Assembly (NCBI RefSeq): GCF_025340265.1
Contig: NZ_CP022707.1
Span: forward strand, 1,550,501-1,614,500
From: Novosphingobium sp. 9
Lineage (GTDB): Bacteria; Pseudomonadota; Alphaproteobacteria; Sphingomonadales; Sphingomonadaceae
DNA: 64,000 bases
Direction: 5' to 3'
The position numbers and the translations under genes were made by a program. Numbering within the stretch: position 1 is the first letter of the stretch; each line of letters starts with the position of its first letter. Below the pieces are notes generated by a model. The model worked only from the letters and a program-made list of their open reading frames with translations, had not been told where the DNA came from and did not search any database. Shown one piece after another: positions 36,584-46,628 of this stretch.

Positions 36584-36811
36584 ATGAAGGCCGATACCCA
36601 TCCCGACTACCACATGATCACGGTGCAGATGACCGACGGCACCACCTTCCAGACCCGCTCGACCTGGGGTAGCGAAGGCGACACGCTGGTGCTCGACATC
36701 GACCCGACGTCGCACCCGGCATGGACCGGTGGCACCAAGCAGTTGCAGGAAGGTGGCCGTGTTGCGCAGTTCAACAAGCGCTTCGGTGGTCTTTCGCTCA
36801 AGAAGAACTGA
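36584..36811 (+). CDS. rpmE: 50S ribosomal protein L31, zinc-free type
   Basis: A 75-residue L31. [20 protein letters not shown] and [13 protein letters not shown] are diagnostic. The four cysteines that hold zinc in the zinc-type protein are missing, so this is the zinc-free form. The ATG at 36584 is the start; a longer frame upstream is not. A terminator follows. Confidence 0.94.
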   Translation: MKADTHPDYHMITVQMTDGTTFQTRSTWGSEGDTLVLDIDPTSHPAWTGGTKQLQEGGRVAQFNKRFGGLSLKKN

Positions 36812-36839
36812 GTTCGAGACGTCCTTTATGGGCATGAAG

Positions 36840-36868
36840 AAGGCGGTCCCTGCGGACCGCCTTTTTTT
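36840..36868 (+). terminator. Terminator of rpmE
   Basis: AGGCGGTCC and GGACCGCCT with a 4-base loop, then seven T. Confidence 0.9.
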
Positions 36869-36946
36869 GTGCATTGATTTGCAAGGCTGACAGTTCGGTT
36901 CGGTTCGCTCCGCCTTATCGCGACACCTTGGCGCGGATATGGAGAA

Positions 36947-37654
36947 TTACGCCCAGGGCTTTTCACGATACCAGCGGGTAATCACATATTTGTTGCCTTT
37001 GCGAACCTTCATCGCGTGATGAAGTGTGGCAGCGTTGAGTGAGCCGTCGGGGCGCCGGTTGTTCCACGCGACAAGCTTCCCGGCTTCAGGCTGGATGACT
37101 TTGTCGATCGCCTTGAAGCGGGTCGCTCCGCCAGCCTCGACATTGTTTAGATAGACCATGAAGGTCCAGGTGCGCTGGCCGGCGATGGCGCAATAGCGCT
37201 GAAAGTCTGGATTGGCGGGCTCGAAATAGTCTGTGTGGGCCTTGAACTCCTGCCCCGGCTCATAACGTTGCCCCTGAAGTGGCTCTCCATAAATCGGATC
37301 GATGCCGGAAAGTTCAGTCAGTTTGTTGGCCAAGTGTGCAACGGCGGGCTCGCTTGGCGCCAGATCGCAAGTCGAGCTCGTACGAAATTTGCGATCACCA
37401 TTGTGGTCGGCGAGCGTGGAAGGACGGTGTTGTTCTTCAATCAGCGTAATAAGATCGCGACAGTGGTCGGCGTCCAGGAAACCGCGCTGAAGGAACATTT
37501 CGATCCTGGGGAGGGCACGCGCTGGAGAGCCCGTGCGGCGAGGCCTTCCCCAATTGTCGATTCGCAAGGCATTTTCATCACTTGCTTGGTATAACGGCGG
37601 CCTGCTCAAGAAAATCGACCTTTGTTTGTCTCGGGTGCGTTTTTCGCTTGGCAA
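36947..37654 (-). CDS. 2OG-Fe(II) oxygenase, prolyl 4-hydroxylase type
   Basis: A prolyl-4-hydroxylase-like oxygenase. The iron site is HTDYF plus the distal histidine in TLHHAMKVRKGNKYVITRWY, whose lysine binds 2-oxoglutarate. The core begins at about RIEMFLQRGFLDADH. The longest frame starts with TTG at 37654, which would place its start in the tRNA-His promoter; an ATG at 37499 with AGGA upstream gives a 183-residue protein and may be the true start. The substrate is unknown. Confidence 0.8.
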   Translation of the reverse strand: MPSEKRTRDKQRSIFLSRPPLYQASDENALRIDNWGRPRRTGSPARALPRIEMFLQRGFLDADHCRDLITLIEEQHRPSTLADHNGDRKFRTSSTCDLAPSEPAVAHLANKLTELSGIDPIYGEPLQGQRYEPGQEFKAHTDYFEPANPDFQRYCAIAGQRTWTFMVYLNNVEAGGATRFKAIDKVIQPEAGKLVAWNNRRPDGSLNAATLHHAMKVRKGNKYVITRWYREKPWA

Positions 37655-37676
37655 GCAGGCCGCGCTGGTGCAAAGG
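37648..37676 (+). promoter_or_regulatory. Promoter of tRNA-His
   Basis: TTGGCA, 17 bases, then CAAAGG, as in tRNA-Tyr. Confidence 0.5.
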
Positions 37677-37723
37677 CGCCGCTCCCGCGAAGCTTACCGC
37701 AACGGTGGCTTTTGCAGAAGTGT

Positions 37724-37801
37724 GGCGATCGTAGCTCAGTTGGTTAGAGCGCCGGTTTGTGGTACCGGAGGTCGTGGGTTCGAACCCCATCGATCGCCCC
37801 A
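37724..37801 (+). tRNA. tRNA-His (GTG)
   Basis: 78 bases including the extra G at position -1, which pairs with C73, and encoded CCA. The acceptor stem GCGATCG pairs with CGATCGC. The anticodon stem CCGGT/ACCGG holds loop TTGTGGT, giving anticodon GTG. Confidence 0.97.
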
Positions 37802-38056
37802 TTTCTCCCTTTTCCATCTACGCCGATGAGATGCCTGCGACTGCAGGGTGCACAAGCAAGTGCATATGTCTTTGCGCCTGCTCTGTCGGTCGGCTGCGAT
37901 AGATTCGCATAGATCATATCCGTTTTGCTCTATCCCGCTCGCAACCTCCAAGCTGACAATCGGTTAAGTAACGTTGCTTGGCCCGTCGCATGCTGCTAAC
38001 GGCCACCCCTTGCCCGAGCGCGAAGGCGCTTCCGGATCCCATGACGGGGCGCATGA

Positions 38057-40018
38057 ATGAGTGATGCTACTTCGCAGGGAGCCGATACCCCGCTGGCCGT
38101 GACCACCGTCACGTCGGCGCCGGCTGCCGCTACAGGCCACGGACATGGTTCGGGCAATCTCACGAAGCTGGCCTTCGGGGCTATCGGTGTCGTCTTCGGC
38201 GACATCGGCACAAGCCCGATCTACGCTTTTCGCGAGACGTTTGTTGGTCCGCATCCGCTGGCGATTGACGAACTGCACATCCTTGGCGTCGTCAGCCTGA
38301 TCTTCTGGTCGATGACGCTGGTGGTGGCGCTGCAGTACGTCACCGTGCTGATGCGGGCTGACAACAAGGGGCAAGGCGGCAGCCTTGCGCTTGTTGCGCT
38401 GATTTCCGGACATATCCGCAAGTCGCGTTATTCCGGTCTCGTCGTGCTGCTGGGCGTTTTCGCGACGTCGCTGTTTTACGGCGATTCGATGATTACGCCT
38501 GCGGTTTCGGTGCTCTCAGCGGTTGAAGGTCTGACCGTAGTCCAGACCAGCCTTGCGCCGTTTGTCATGCCGATCGCGCTGGTCCTGCTGGTCTGCCTGT
38601 TCGTGATCCAGAAGAGCGGCACCGCCAAGGTCGGTGCGTTCTTTGCGCCCGTTATGGTGCTCTATTTCTCGGTTCTCGCGATTCTCGGGATCTATCATCT
38701 GGTGCAGCTTCCGCATGTGCTGGTGGCGCTCAATCCCTGGTATGCGATCCAGTTCTTCCTCACCGACAAGGTGCTGGGTTTTCTGGCTCTCGGATCGGTC
38801 GTGCTGGCGGTAACCGGCGCCGAGGCGCTCTATGCCGATATGGGGCACTTCGGGCGGAGCCCGCTGCGCGTCTCGTGGTTTGCCTTCGTCATGCCCTGCC
38901 TGCTGATCAACTATTTCGGGCAGGCCGCGATGATTCTCGGCCTCGATGACGACATGGCCGCGCAAGCGATGCGCAACCCGTTCTTCAACCTCGCACCTGA
39001 TCATCTGCGCCTGCCGCTAGTGATCCTGGCGACCTGTGCGACGTTCATTGCCAGCCAGGCGGTGATCTCCGGTGCATTCTCGATCACCCATCAGGCAATG
39101 CAACTGGGCTTCATCCCGCGGCTATCGACCCGCCACACCAGCGAGCATGAGGTTGGGCAGATTTATATCCCCTTCGTCAACTGGGCGCTGATGATCGGTG
39201 TCATCGCGCTGGTGCTGGTGTTCCAGAACTCCTCGAATCTCGCGTCGGCCTACGGTATCGCGGTTACCGGGGCGATGCTGATCGACACCTGTTTGATGAG
39301 CGTACTGGTGCTGGTACTTTGGCGCTGGAAGTGGTGGCTGGCAGCGCCGGTCATCCTGACCTTCTTCGTGGTCGATGGCGGCTACTTTGCCGCCAACGCC
39401 ACCAAGATTCCGGACGGTGGCTGGTTCCCGCTGATGATCGGCGGTATCGCTTTCACCTTGCTGACGACGTGGAACAAGGGCCGCCGCCTGATGCGCCAGC
39501 GCATGACCGAGGCGGCGCTCCCGCTCAACGTCTTCGCCAAGAGCGCGCATGGCTCGGCGACTCGTGTTCCCGGTACGGCGATCTTCATGGCGTCGAGCTC
39601 TGCGGGCGTTCCTTCGGCGCTGCTCCACAACATCAAGCACAACAAGGTGCTGCACGAGCGGGTGGTGGTGCTGACCGTCGAAGTTCAGGACGTGCCCTAT
39701 GTGGAGCCGACCGAGCGCTATGAAGTGCAGGAACTGGGGCAGGGCTTCTTCCGCATGTCGCTGCGCTATGGCTTCATGGAAGAGACCGACGTGCCTGCCG
39801 CACTTGCGCACAACCAGCTGTGCGGCGGTCCGTTCGAGATGATGAAGACCAGCTTCTTCCTCTCGCGTCAGACCCTTGTCCCCTCGGACAAACCGGGCAT
39901 GGCGATCTGGCGCGAAAAGCTGTTTGCGTGGATGATGCGCAATGCCGCCAGTGCGATGGTGTTCTTCCGTCTGCCTACCAACCGCGTGGTTGAACTGGGC
40001 AGCCAGCTCGAGATTTGA
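38057..40018 (+). CDS. kup: Low-affinity potassium transporter Kup
   Basis: A 653-residue potassium-proton symporter of the Kup/HAK family. The N-terminal membrane motif [20 protein letters not shown] is diagnostic, and about twelve membrane helices precede a cytoplasmic tail of about 190 residues. The ATG at 38057 follows tRNA-His by about 250 bases. Confidence 0.95.
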   Translation: MSDATSQGADTPLAVTTVTSAPAAATGHGHGSGNLTKLAFGAIGVVFGDIGTSPIYAFRETFVGPHPLAIDELHILGVVSLIFWSMTLVVALQYVTVLMRADNKGQGGSLALVALISGHIRKSRYSGLVVLLGVFATSLFYGDSMITPAVSVLSAVEGLTVVQTSLAPFVMPIALVLLVCLFVIQKSGTAKVGAFFAPVMVLYFSVLAILGIYHLVQLPHVLVALNPWYAIQFFLTDKVLGFLALGSVVLAVTGAEALYADMGHFGRSPLRVSWFAFVMPCLLINYFGQAAMILGLDDDMAAQAMRNPFFNLAPDHLRLPLVILATCATFIASQAVISGAFSITHQAMQLGFIPRLSTRHTSEHEVGQIYIPFVNWALMIGVIALVLVFQNSSNLASAYGIAVTGAMLIDTCLMSVLVLVLWRWKWWLAAPVILTFFVVDGGYFAANATKIPDGGWFPLMIGGIAFTLLTTWNKGRRLMRQRMTEAALPLNVFAKSAHGSATRVPGTAIFMASSSAGVPSALLHNIKHNKVLHERVVVLTVEVQDVPYVEPTERYEVQELGQGFFRMSLRYGFMEETDVPAALAHNQLCGGPFEMMKTSFFLSRQTLVPSDKPGMAIWREKLFAWMMRNAASAMVFFRLPTNRVVELGSQLEI

Positions 40019-40076
40019 ACGGTCTTTTGTGTCGTCCTGACCTGCCTCGCCAGGCGGCTGTTCGAGATTTGTGCGT

Positions 40077-40098
40077 AAGGTGACACTCAGGTTGACAC
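40077..40098. repeat. Related AAGGTGACAC / GGTTGACAC repeat pair
   Basis: AAGGTGACAC at 40077-40086 and GGTTGACAC at 40090-40098, after kup. The same core is clustered at 25831-25968. Confidence 0.4.
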
Positions 40099-40261
40099 GG
40101 TCCTGAGGCTCTTTCTCCCTCTGCCATCAACGCTACATCTGCGGCGTTCGCAGTCGTGCAGGAACGCTGCGTTGTCGTCTGAACCGACGATGCCAGAGAT
40201 CGCGTGCTCCCTACAGGTTTCTTCATGGCACGATCACAGGCTGTAGGAAAACTGGGTGCGC

Positions 40262-40966
40262 TCAGGCTTGCACAGGGTTGTCCAGAAACTGCGACAGAAC
40301 TTGCAGGGCGCGGGCGAACTCAGGGGCGGGAAGCGCATCGCAGTCATGATCGCAGGCAAGCGTTACGATCTGGGCATGGGTGGGCAGATGGCATCCGAAC
40401 TCGGCAGGATTGGCGCCATAGGGATCTTGCTCACCCTGAAGGATGAGTAGTGGCGTCGTCACGCTGGCGAGATGCCGGATGCGATAAGGCTCCTGAGCGC
40501 GTTCGGGATGCCGGAACGGGTAGCCGAAGCAGGCGACCCGTCCGAGTTTGGGATGCCCCGCGAGCATGGTGACGGATACGCCGCCCGCTGAATGGGTGAC
40601 GAAATCGGCTGGGCCCTCTGGCAGCTTGGCCAGCATGCTCCTGAGCTGTCGCGCATCATTGGCCGCGACGCCGAAACACCGTGTGTAGAGGTGATCGTAG
40701 CGCCGGTTGTCGGCAAGGATGCAGATCAGTCGCAGCAAACGGCGTTGCCAGCGCTTTACGCAGGAAAAAGGGTGCTCGCCCGATGTGGTGACCAGCGAGG
40801 GAGCCAGCCGCGCAAGTCTGATCGCAATGTCCGTCTCGGACCTGAAATAGGCTGAATCGAACCAGAGCAGCGGACGGCCACAGGCTTCCAGCATCGCGAG
40901 CATTTGCCGGATAGAGTCGGATTCGCGGGCCTTGTTTGTGCGGCCGACGACAATGATGGGGCGCAT
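40262..40966 (-). CDS. Alpha/beta hydrolase
   Basis: A 234-residue protein with an alpha/beta hydrolase layout. The nucleophile elbow is FVTHSAGGVS (GxSxG variant with THSAG). TPLLILQGEQDPYG carries the acid residue and CDHDCDALP the likely histidine. It resembles the small KANL3/Tex30-like hydrolases. Substrate unknown. Confidence 0.72.
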   Translation of the reverse strand: MRPIIVVGRTNKARESDSIRQMLAMLEACGRPLLWFDSAYFRSETDIAIRLARLAPSLVTTSGEHPFSCVKRWQRRLLRLICILADNRRYDHLYTRCFGVAANDARQLRSMLAKLPEGPADFVTHSAGGVSVTMLAGHPKLGRVACFGYPFRHPERAQEPYRIRHLASVTTPLLILQGEQDPYGANPAEFGCHLPTHAQIVTLACDHDCDALPAPEFARALQVLSQFLDNPVQA

Positions 40967-41034
40967 CGAGGTGAAACCCAGGAAAGGGAGGCGAACGAGC
41001 AGCCGTTCTCAGTATTACCGCCGTAATCGCAGGA

Positions 41035-41703
41035 TCAGTCGTGCGGCGGGTTCTCGATTACCTGGTCCTTCGCGTCCTCACCCATACCGTGCTTCATCAC
41101 CAGCGGGATCTGCGAGAATGTGAAGAGGAACGAGGCGGTCGTGAAGCCCCAGACCTTCGCCTTCAGCCAGACGTCGAAGCTGACGGTGTAGACCAGCACA
41201 GTGTTGGCGATGGCCAGCACAAGGAAGAACCACGCCCAGTTGCGCGAGAGCTTCAGCCAGCCTTCCTCGGTCAGCCCCTCGAACGCGGCTTCCAGCAGAT
41301 AGCGCAGCATCGGCTTGCCCCGGAACAGCCCGGCGAACAGCACCACCGAGAACATCAGGTAGACAGCGGTAGGCTTGATCTCGATCCAGATCGGGTCGCG
41401 CAGCAGGATGGTGAGCGTGCCGAAGCCCATGATCAGCACCGTCGTTAGCCACAGCATCGGCGAAATTCGCCCTAGCCGCCACTTCGAGACGATCAGCGCC
41501 ACCACTGTCGCGATCATGAAGCCTATGGTGCTGCGGGTGATCGCCAGCATCGTGCCCACGGCGTCTGTGTCCTGCTTGGGCGCATAGTGGCGATAGACCA
41601 GGAAGAAGACGAGCAGTGGCCCGTAATCGACGACGAGGTTAAGCCAGGAGCTTTTCGGCTTGGTGTTTTCGGCAGGCGTTTGTGTAGTCATGGAATGGGT
41701 CAC
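41035..41703 (-). CDS. yciB: Septation/inner membrane protein YciB (IspZ)
   Basis: A 222-residue membrane protein with five or six helices. The N-terminal LVVDYGPLLVFFLVYRHY and the C-terminal ANTVLVYTVSFDVWLKAKVWG are characteristic. YciB links division and envelope synthesis. It begins at GTG 41703, overlapping the ftsY stop, although an ATG at 41691 is also possible. Last gene of the dapF-mtaB-ftsY-yciB run. Confidence 0.9.
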   Translation of the reverse strand: MTHSMTTQTPAENTKPKSSWLNLVVDYGPLLVFFLVYRHYAPKQDTDAVGTMLAITRSTIGFMIATVVALIVSKWRLGRISPMLWLTTVLIMGFGTLTILLRDPIWIEIKPTAVYLMFSVVLFAGLFRGKPMLRYLLEAAFEGLTEEGWLKLSRNWAWFFLVLAIANTVLVYTVSFDVWLKAKVWGFTTASFLFTFSQIPLVMKHGMGEDAKDQVIENPPHD

Positions 41704-42662
41704 GCAATTCCGGCGATCACCCGCGCGAGCAGGTCGGGATTGAAGGGGCGCAGGTCGTCGATCTTTTCGCCGACGCCGATGGCATGGATGGGCAGGCCGT
41801 ATTGTTCTGCCGCCGCGACCAGGACGCCGCCGCGCGCGGTGCCGTCCAGCTTGGTCATGATCAGGCCGGAAACGCCCGCCACTTCCTTGAAGATCTCGAT
41901 CTGCGAGAGCGCATTCTGGCCGTTGGTGGCATCGAGCACCAGCACCACGTCATGCGGCGCTTCGGGATTGAGGCGGCCCAGCACGCGGCGGATCTTGGCC
42001 AGCTCGTCCATCAGTTCGCGCTTGTTTTGCAGGCGGCCTGCGGTGTCGACGATCAGCGCGTCGATACCGGTATCGGTCGCGGCCTTGACGGCATCGAACA
42101 CTACTGAGGCCGGATCGCCGCCCTCGGGGCCGGTGACGATGGGAATCGACAGGCGATCGGCCCAGACTTTCAGCTGGCCGATGGCGGCGGCACGGAAAGT
42201 GTCTCCGGCGGCCAGCATCACCGAGTAATCCTGTTCCTGGAACAGGTGAGCCAGCTTGGCGATGGTGGTGGTTTTGCCCGAGCCGTTGACGCCGATGACG
42301 AGGATCACCTGCGGACGCGGGAAGGCGATGATGTCCAGCGGCTTGGCGACTGGACGCAGGATTTCGGCGATTTCTCGGGCGACCACTTCCATGATCGCGC
42401 GCTCGTCTGCATCGCGTTCGAAGCGTTCCTCGGCAAGGCGCGCGCGGATGCGGGCGGCCGCGCGTGGGCCGAGGTCCGACATGATGAGCGCGTCTTCCAG
42501 ATCGTCGAGCTGGCTGTCGTCGAGGCGGGTCTTGCCGACGATCCCGGCCAGGTTGCCGGAAAGGCGCTCGGAGGTGCGACGGAAACCGCCCAGCAGGCGA
42601 CCGGACCAGTCATCCTGCACGGCGCCCGATACGGGTTCTGCCGGAGGGGTCTCGCTGCTCAT
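41700..42662 (-). CDS. ftsY: Signal recognition particle receptor FtsY
   Basis: A 320-residue SRP receptor, the partner of Ffh at 15255-16715. The GTP-binding motifs are GVNGSGKTTTIAKLA, DTAGRLQNKRELMDEL and TKLDGTARGGVL. The acidic A domain of E. coli is nearly absent, as in other alphaproteobacteria. It overlaps mtaB by four bases. Confidence 0.96.
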   Translation of the reverse strand: MSSETPPAEPVSGAVQDDWSGRLLGGFRRTSERLSGNLAGIVGKTRLDDSQLDDLEDALIMSDLGPRAAARIRARLAEERFERDADERAIMEVVAREIAEILRPVAKPLDIIAFPRPQVILVIGVNGSGKTTTIAKLAHLFQEQDYSVMLAAGDTFRAAAIGQLKVWADRLSIPIVTGPEGGDPASVVFDAVKAATDTGIDALIVDTAGRLQNKRELMDELAKIRRVLGRLNPEAPHDVVLVLDATNGQNALSQIEIFKEVAGVSGLIMTKLDGTARGGVLVAAAEQYGLPIHAIGVGEKIDDLRPFNPDLLARVIAGIA

Positions 42663-43840
42663 TCCAGTATTCCTTCAAAAACTCTTGTCGGCACCACTTG
42701 GAGCAAGGTGCCGGGTGCGGCCTCCGTACCTGCCGGGAGACGCACGGGGGCGAAGTTCTCCGCATGGCCGGTGCCGCCGCGTTCGGCCAGCACGGTTAGC
42801 GTCTTGCCCACGTGGCTGGCAAGCCAGCTTTCGCGGATTTGCGCGACTCTCTGCCGTAATTGGGCGGCGCGTTCGCGCACCGTCACAGGATGGACCTGCG
42901 GCATCCGGGCTGCGGGAGTACCGGGGCGCTGCGAGAACGGGAAGACGTGGCCGTGTACGATTTCCAGCGCGGAGATTATCGAGAGGTTGTCGGCATGGGC
43001 TTGCTCATCCTCGGTCGGAAATCCAGCGATGAGGTCGGCGCCGATGGCGATCTCAGGGCGGCGGGCCTTCAGCCCCTCGACCAGCAAGAGTGCCTGTGCG
43101 CGAGAGTGGCGGCGCTTCATGCGCTTGAGGATCAGATCGTTGCCGTGCTGGAGCGAGAGATGCAGGTGCGGCATCAGCCGTGCCTCGCAGGCCAGAAGCT
43201 CGAACAGAAGCGGGTCCACTTCGGCGCCGTCCACCGACGATAGGCGCAACCGGGCGAGCTGGGGGAAACGCGCGAGGATCGCTGCGCACAGGGTGCCGAG
43301 CGCCGGGGCATCGGGCAGGTCCCCACCCCACGAGGTGAGGTCGACGCCGGTGAGCACCACTTCGTGAACGCCCGCTTCGACATGGACTGACACATCGGCA
43401 AGCACGTCTGCCACCGCGCGCGAGCGGCTGGGGCCGCGCCCTTGCGGGATCACGCAGAACGTGCAGGCGTGGTCGCAGCCGTTCTGTACCTGCACAAAAC
43501 CGCGTGTGTAGCCGCGCCTTGCCTGAACCGGGGGAGCAGGCGCGGCGTTCCAGACGCGCGGGTCGAGCTTGGCGGTATTGGCAACAAGGCCATCGACTTC
43601 GGGCATGGCCGCCAGCATCTCGCGCTCGACCTCGGCTGCACAGCCGGTGACGATCAGGCGGGCGTCGGGACGGGCCCGGCGGGCCCGGCGGATCGCCTGC
43701 CGGGTCTGGCGAACGGCCTCGGCGGTGACGGCGCAGGAGTTGACGACGACGAGGTTGTCTTCGGCGGCCAGCAGCGCACGCATCTCTTCGCTTTCGGCAA
43801 GGTTCAGCCGACAGCCCAGCGAATGGACTTCAAGGCTCAA
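42659..43840 (-). CDS. mtaB: tRNA t6A37 methylthiotransferase MtaB
   Basis: A 393-residue radical SAM enzyme that adds a methylthio group to t6A37 of tRNA. The N-terminal cluster cysteines are in SLGCRLNLAES, VVNSCAVTAEA and VTGCAAEVER; the radical SAM motif is NGCDHACTFCVIPQGRG. The start is TTG at 43840, overlapping the dapF stop. Confidence 0.92.
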   Translation of the reverse strand: MSLEVHSLGCRLNLAESEEMRALLAAEDNLVVVNSCAVTAEAVRQTRQAIRRARRARPDARLIVTGCAAEVEREMLAAMPEVDGLVANTAKLDPRVWNAAPAPPVQARRGYTRGFVQVQNGCDHACTFCVIPQGRGPSRSRAVADVLADVSVHVEAGVHEVVLTGVDLTSWGGDLPDAPALGTLCAAILARFPQLARLRLSSVDGAEVDPLLFELLACEARLMPHLHLSLQHGNDLILKRMKRRHSRAQALLLVEGLKARRPEIAIGADLIAGFPTEDEQAHADNLSIISALEIVHGHVFPFSQRPGTPAARMPQVHPVTVRERAAQLRQRVAQIRESWLASHVGKTLTVLAERGGTGHAENFAPVRLPAGTEAAPGTLLQVVPTRVFEGILE

Positions 43841-44661
43841 ACGCGCAGCCCGAATGCGGCAGGATCGAAGCTGCCGCGATAGGCTTCGACCGCAGGCCCT
43901 GTCATCACGATCTCGTCATCCTCACGCCACTCGATCACAAGCGGGCCGCCGGGAAGCGTCACGGTCACGCGCCGGTCGACCAGCCCGCGCCGCATGGCGC
44001 CGATGGCGGTTGCGCAGGCGCCGGTCCCGCAGGCGAGCGTCAGGCCAGCGCCGCGCTCCCACACGCGCAGGGTGATCGCATCGCGCGCGGTGATGGCCGC
44101 GACGTTTACATTGATGCGCTCGGGAAACAGTGGGTCGGTCTCGACCAATGGGCCGAGCCGGGCCATGTCGATGGCATAGGGATCGGCGACGAAGAAGATG
44201 ACGTGCGGATTGCCGACATTGACGGCGATCGGGTTGACCAGCTCTTCCCAGGCGACCGGCATCGCGTGGGTGTCCATCGGATAGCCGAGCGGGATCGCCT
44301 CCCAGTCGAACCGGGGCTTGCCCATCTCGACCGAGATGCCGGCTGCGTCAGGCCGCGTGCTGACCACACCACCACGCGTCTCGATCCGTGCCGGCGTGCC
44401 ATGCAGCAGCCCAACCGCACGGGTGGCGTTGCCGCAAGCCTCCACCTCGCTGCCATCGGCATTGAAGATACGCATCGTAAAGTTGCAGGTTTCGGACGGC
44501 TGGAGCACGATCAACTGATCGCACCCGATGCCGGTGTGGCGATGGGCGATGGCGGCCGCGAATGCCGCGTCGATCGGCGGGAGGGGAGCACGGCCTTCGC
44601 GTGCGTCGAGCACGACGAAATCGTTGCCCAGCCCGTGCATCTTGGTGAAGTCGATCCGCAT
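43837..44661 (-). CDS. dapF: Diaminopimelate epimerase
   Basis: A 274-residue enzyme converting LL- to meso-diaminopimelate for peptidoglycan and lysine. The two catalytic cysteines are in EACGNATRAVG and LACGTGACATA. HGLGNDFVVLDAREG is the usual N-terminus. First gene of the four-gene run ending in yciB. Confidence 0.95.
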   Translation of the reverse strand: MRIDFTKMHGLGNDFVVLDAREGRAPLPPIDAAFAAAIAHRHTGIGCDQLIVLQPSETCNFTMRIFNADGSEVEACGNATRAVGLLHGTPARIETRGGVVSTRPDAAGISVEMGKPRFDWEAIPLGYPMDTHAMPVAWEELVNPIAVNVGNPHVIFFVADPYAIDMARLGPLVETDPLFPERINVNVAAITARDAITLRVWERGAGLTLACGTGACATAIGAMRRGLVDRRVTVTLPGGPLVIEWREDDEIVMTGPAVEAYRGSFDPAAFGLRV

Positions 44662-44712
44662 GGGCGCGATGTATGCGCTCGGACGCCTCAGGTCCAGTGG
44701 CGCCAGGCCGGT

Positions 44713-46440
44713 CTACCGGTTTCCGATCTGGCGCTTGCCTGTCTGGGTTGGCTTGTCCGGTTCGGGTTTATCGACCAGGGTCAGTTGCGGACGGATGGCG
44801 GCGACTGTGGCGGCAGGCAGGCTTGAACCGTGCTTGACCAGCCATTCCTGCAAGTCCTTGGCCGGGCGGGGGCGACCATATAGGTATCCTTGGCCCTTGA
44901 TGGCGCGATATTGACGCAGACGTTCGAGAATGGCGCCGGTTTCGATGCCCTCCACCGTCACTGGCAGGTTGAGCCCTTCGCCGAGCAGCGCGATGGCGTG
45001 GACAATTGCGGCGTTGTCCTCGTTCTCGGTAAGGTTGGTTACGAAGCTGCGGTCGATCTTGATGCGGTCGAACGGCAGGTTGCGCAGCTGTGCGAGTGAG
45101 CTGTAGCCGGTGCCGAAATCGTCGAGACTGACGCGCACGCCCTGGTTCTTGAGGCTGGCGATCAGTGTTCGGACCTGGGCGATGTTCTCGTGCAGGCACG
45201 ATTCGGTGATTTCGATCTCAAGACGCTGCGGCGGGAAATTCGCTTCCGCCAGCATCTTCATCAGCTTCTGCGCGAACCAGGGATCTCGCAATTGAAGCGG
45301 GGAGATGTTGACCGACAGCGAGAGCGAGGCGTCCCAGCCCATCGCATCTTCCAGCGCCTGCTGGATCACGCTTTCCGAAAGACTTCCGATAGCACCGATT
45401 TCTTCGGCAATCGGAATGAACAGGTCGGGCGAGACCAAGCCGAAGCTGGGCGAGTCCCAGCGCGCGAGCATCTCGAAACCGGTCAGCGTGCCGGTTTCGA
45501 GATCGATCTGCTGTTCGTAGAACGGCACGAATTCGCCGCGCGCGATACCATCGCGGATGCCCGCTTCCAGCTGGCCGCGCATACGCATCTCGTCGGCCAT
45601 CGAGGCCTCGAACCAGTAGTGTCCGTTCCGGCCGTTGCGTTTGGCATGGTACATGGCAATGTCGGCCATATCGAGCATCGAGCGCGGATCGATCGGCTCG
45701 CTCGGATTGTTGCGGCGGGCCCGGCTGGCGACATCGCTACGGGCGATCCCGACCGAGGCGCTGACACCCAGGCTGAGCTTGCGGATCATCGTCCCCGAAC
45801 CGACCGCACGCACGATCTGGTCTGCAACATGATCGGCGGTTTCCAGACGATTCTCCGGCAAGGACATCGAGAGCGCGAATTCGTCTCCGCCAACTCGGGC
45901 AACAGCGGCGCCCGCCGGAACGATCGAGGCTATGCGAGCGGCGATTTCCTGCAGAAGGAGGTCGCCGGTCTGATGGCCGTGGTAGTCGTTAACCTGCTTG
46001 AAGTTGTCCAGATCGATCATCATGACAACCACGATGCGATCGTCGCGGCCTGCATTTTCGAGCAGAGAAGCTGTCACTTCCGCGAAGGTCCGCCGGTTCA
46101 GAAAACCGGTGAGGGCATCGGTCCGCGCGATCTGGCGGGCGTCGTTTTCCGCAGCCCGATGCGTTTCGACTTCCTTGAGCAGATCGCGATAGCGACTCCA
46201 TCCGAACAGCAGAATCGCGACGTTCAGGAGAAACGCGTCGACCATGAAGTTCTGCGGCCCCTGGCCCCGACCGGCAAGGGCGTCGATCACGTGAGGGCCA
46301 ACGGAAACGCCCGTGGCGATGAACAGCATGATCGAGGCCGAAACGATACCCAACGCTACGACATCGACTTTTGCAGCCTCGGTCCCGATACCGGTCGTGT
46401 TACCGACAAGGTTTTTCTTCAAGAACGAAAAGACGGCCAC
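44713..46440 (-). CDS. GGDEF-EAL cyclic di-GMP signalling protein
   Basis: A 575-residue protein. Two membrane helices lie near the N-terminus (about residues 27-47 and 64-81). The GGDEF domain has DALTGFLNRRTFAE and an intact ARVGGDEFALSM, without an RxxD inhibition site just before it. The EAL domain has GFEMLARWDSP, EITESCLHEN, LDDFGTGYSSLAQL, KIDRSFV and VEGIETG, so its metal site looks complete. It could both make and degrade cyclic di-GMP. The start is GTG at 46440. Confidence 0.92.
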   Translation of the reverse strand: MAVFSFLKKNLVGNTTGIGTEAAKVDVVALGIVSASIMLFIATGVSVGPHVIDALAGRGQGPQNFMVDAFLLNVAILLFGWSRYRDLLKEVETHRAAENDARQIARTDALTGFLNRRTFAEVTASLLENAGRDDRIVVVMMIDLDNFKQVNDYHGHQTGDLLLQEIAARIASIVPAGAAVARVGGDEFALSMSLPENRLETADHVADQIVRAVGSGTMIRKLSLGVSASVGIARSDVASRARRNNPSEPIDPRSMLDMADIAMYHAKRNGRNGHYWFEASMADEMRMRGQLEAGIRDGIARGEFVPFYEQQIDLETGTLTGFEMLARWDSPSFGLVSPDLFIPIAEEIGAIGSLSESVIQQALEDAMGWDASLSLSVNISPLQLRDPWFAQKLMKMLAEANFPPQRLEIEITESCLHENIAQVRTLIASLKNQGVRVSLDDFGTGYSSLAQLRNLPFDRIKIDRSFVTNLTENEDNAAIVHAIALLGEGLNLPVTVEGIETGAILERLRQYRAIKGQGYLYGRPRPAKDLQEWLVKHGSSLPAATVAAIRPQLTLVDKPEPDKPTQTGKRQIGNR

Positions 46441-46628
46441 TGCGATCCCCTGATTTCCAGCACACAGGGATAGGCCGATTGGTCTGAAATTTCGGTTAAA
46501 TCATCACAATGCGTGAATATGCGTAATACGCTGGAGATTTCGCGCACCAGTAGAGACTTCCGGAAGAGGCAAGGCATGAGAAGCAGTGTGCTTCCCATGC
46601 CCTGAACATGTTGGTCCCCGAGGGGCAA

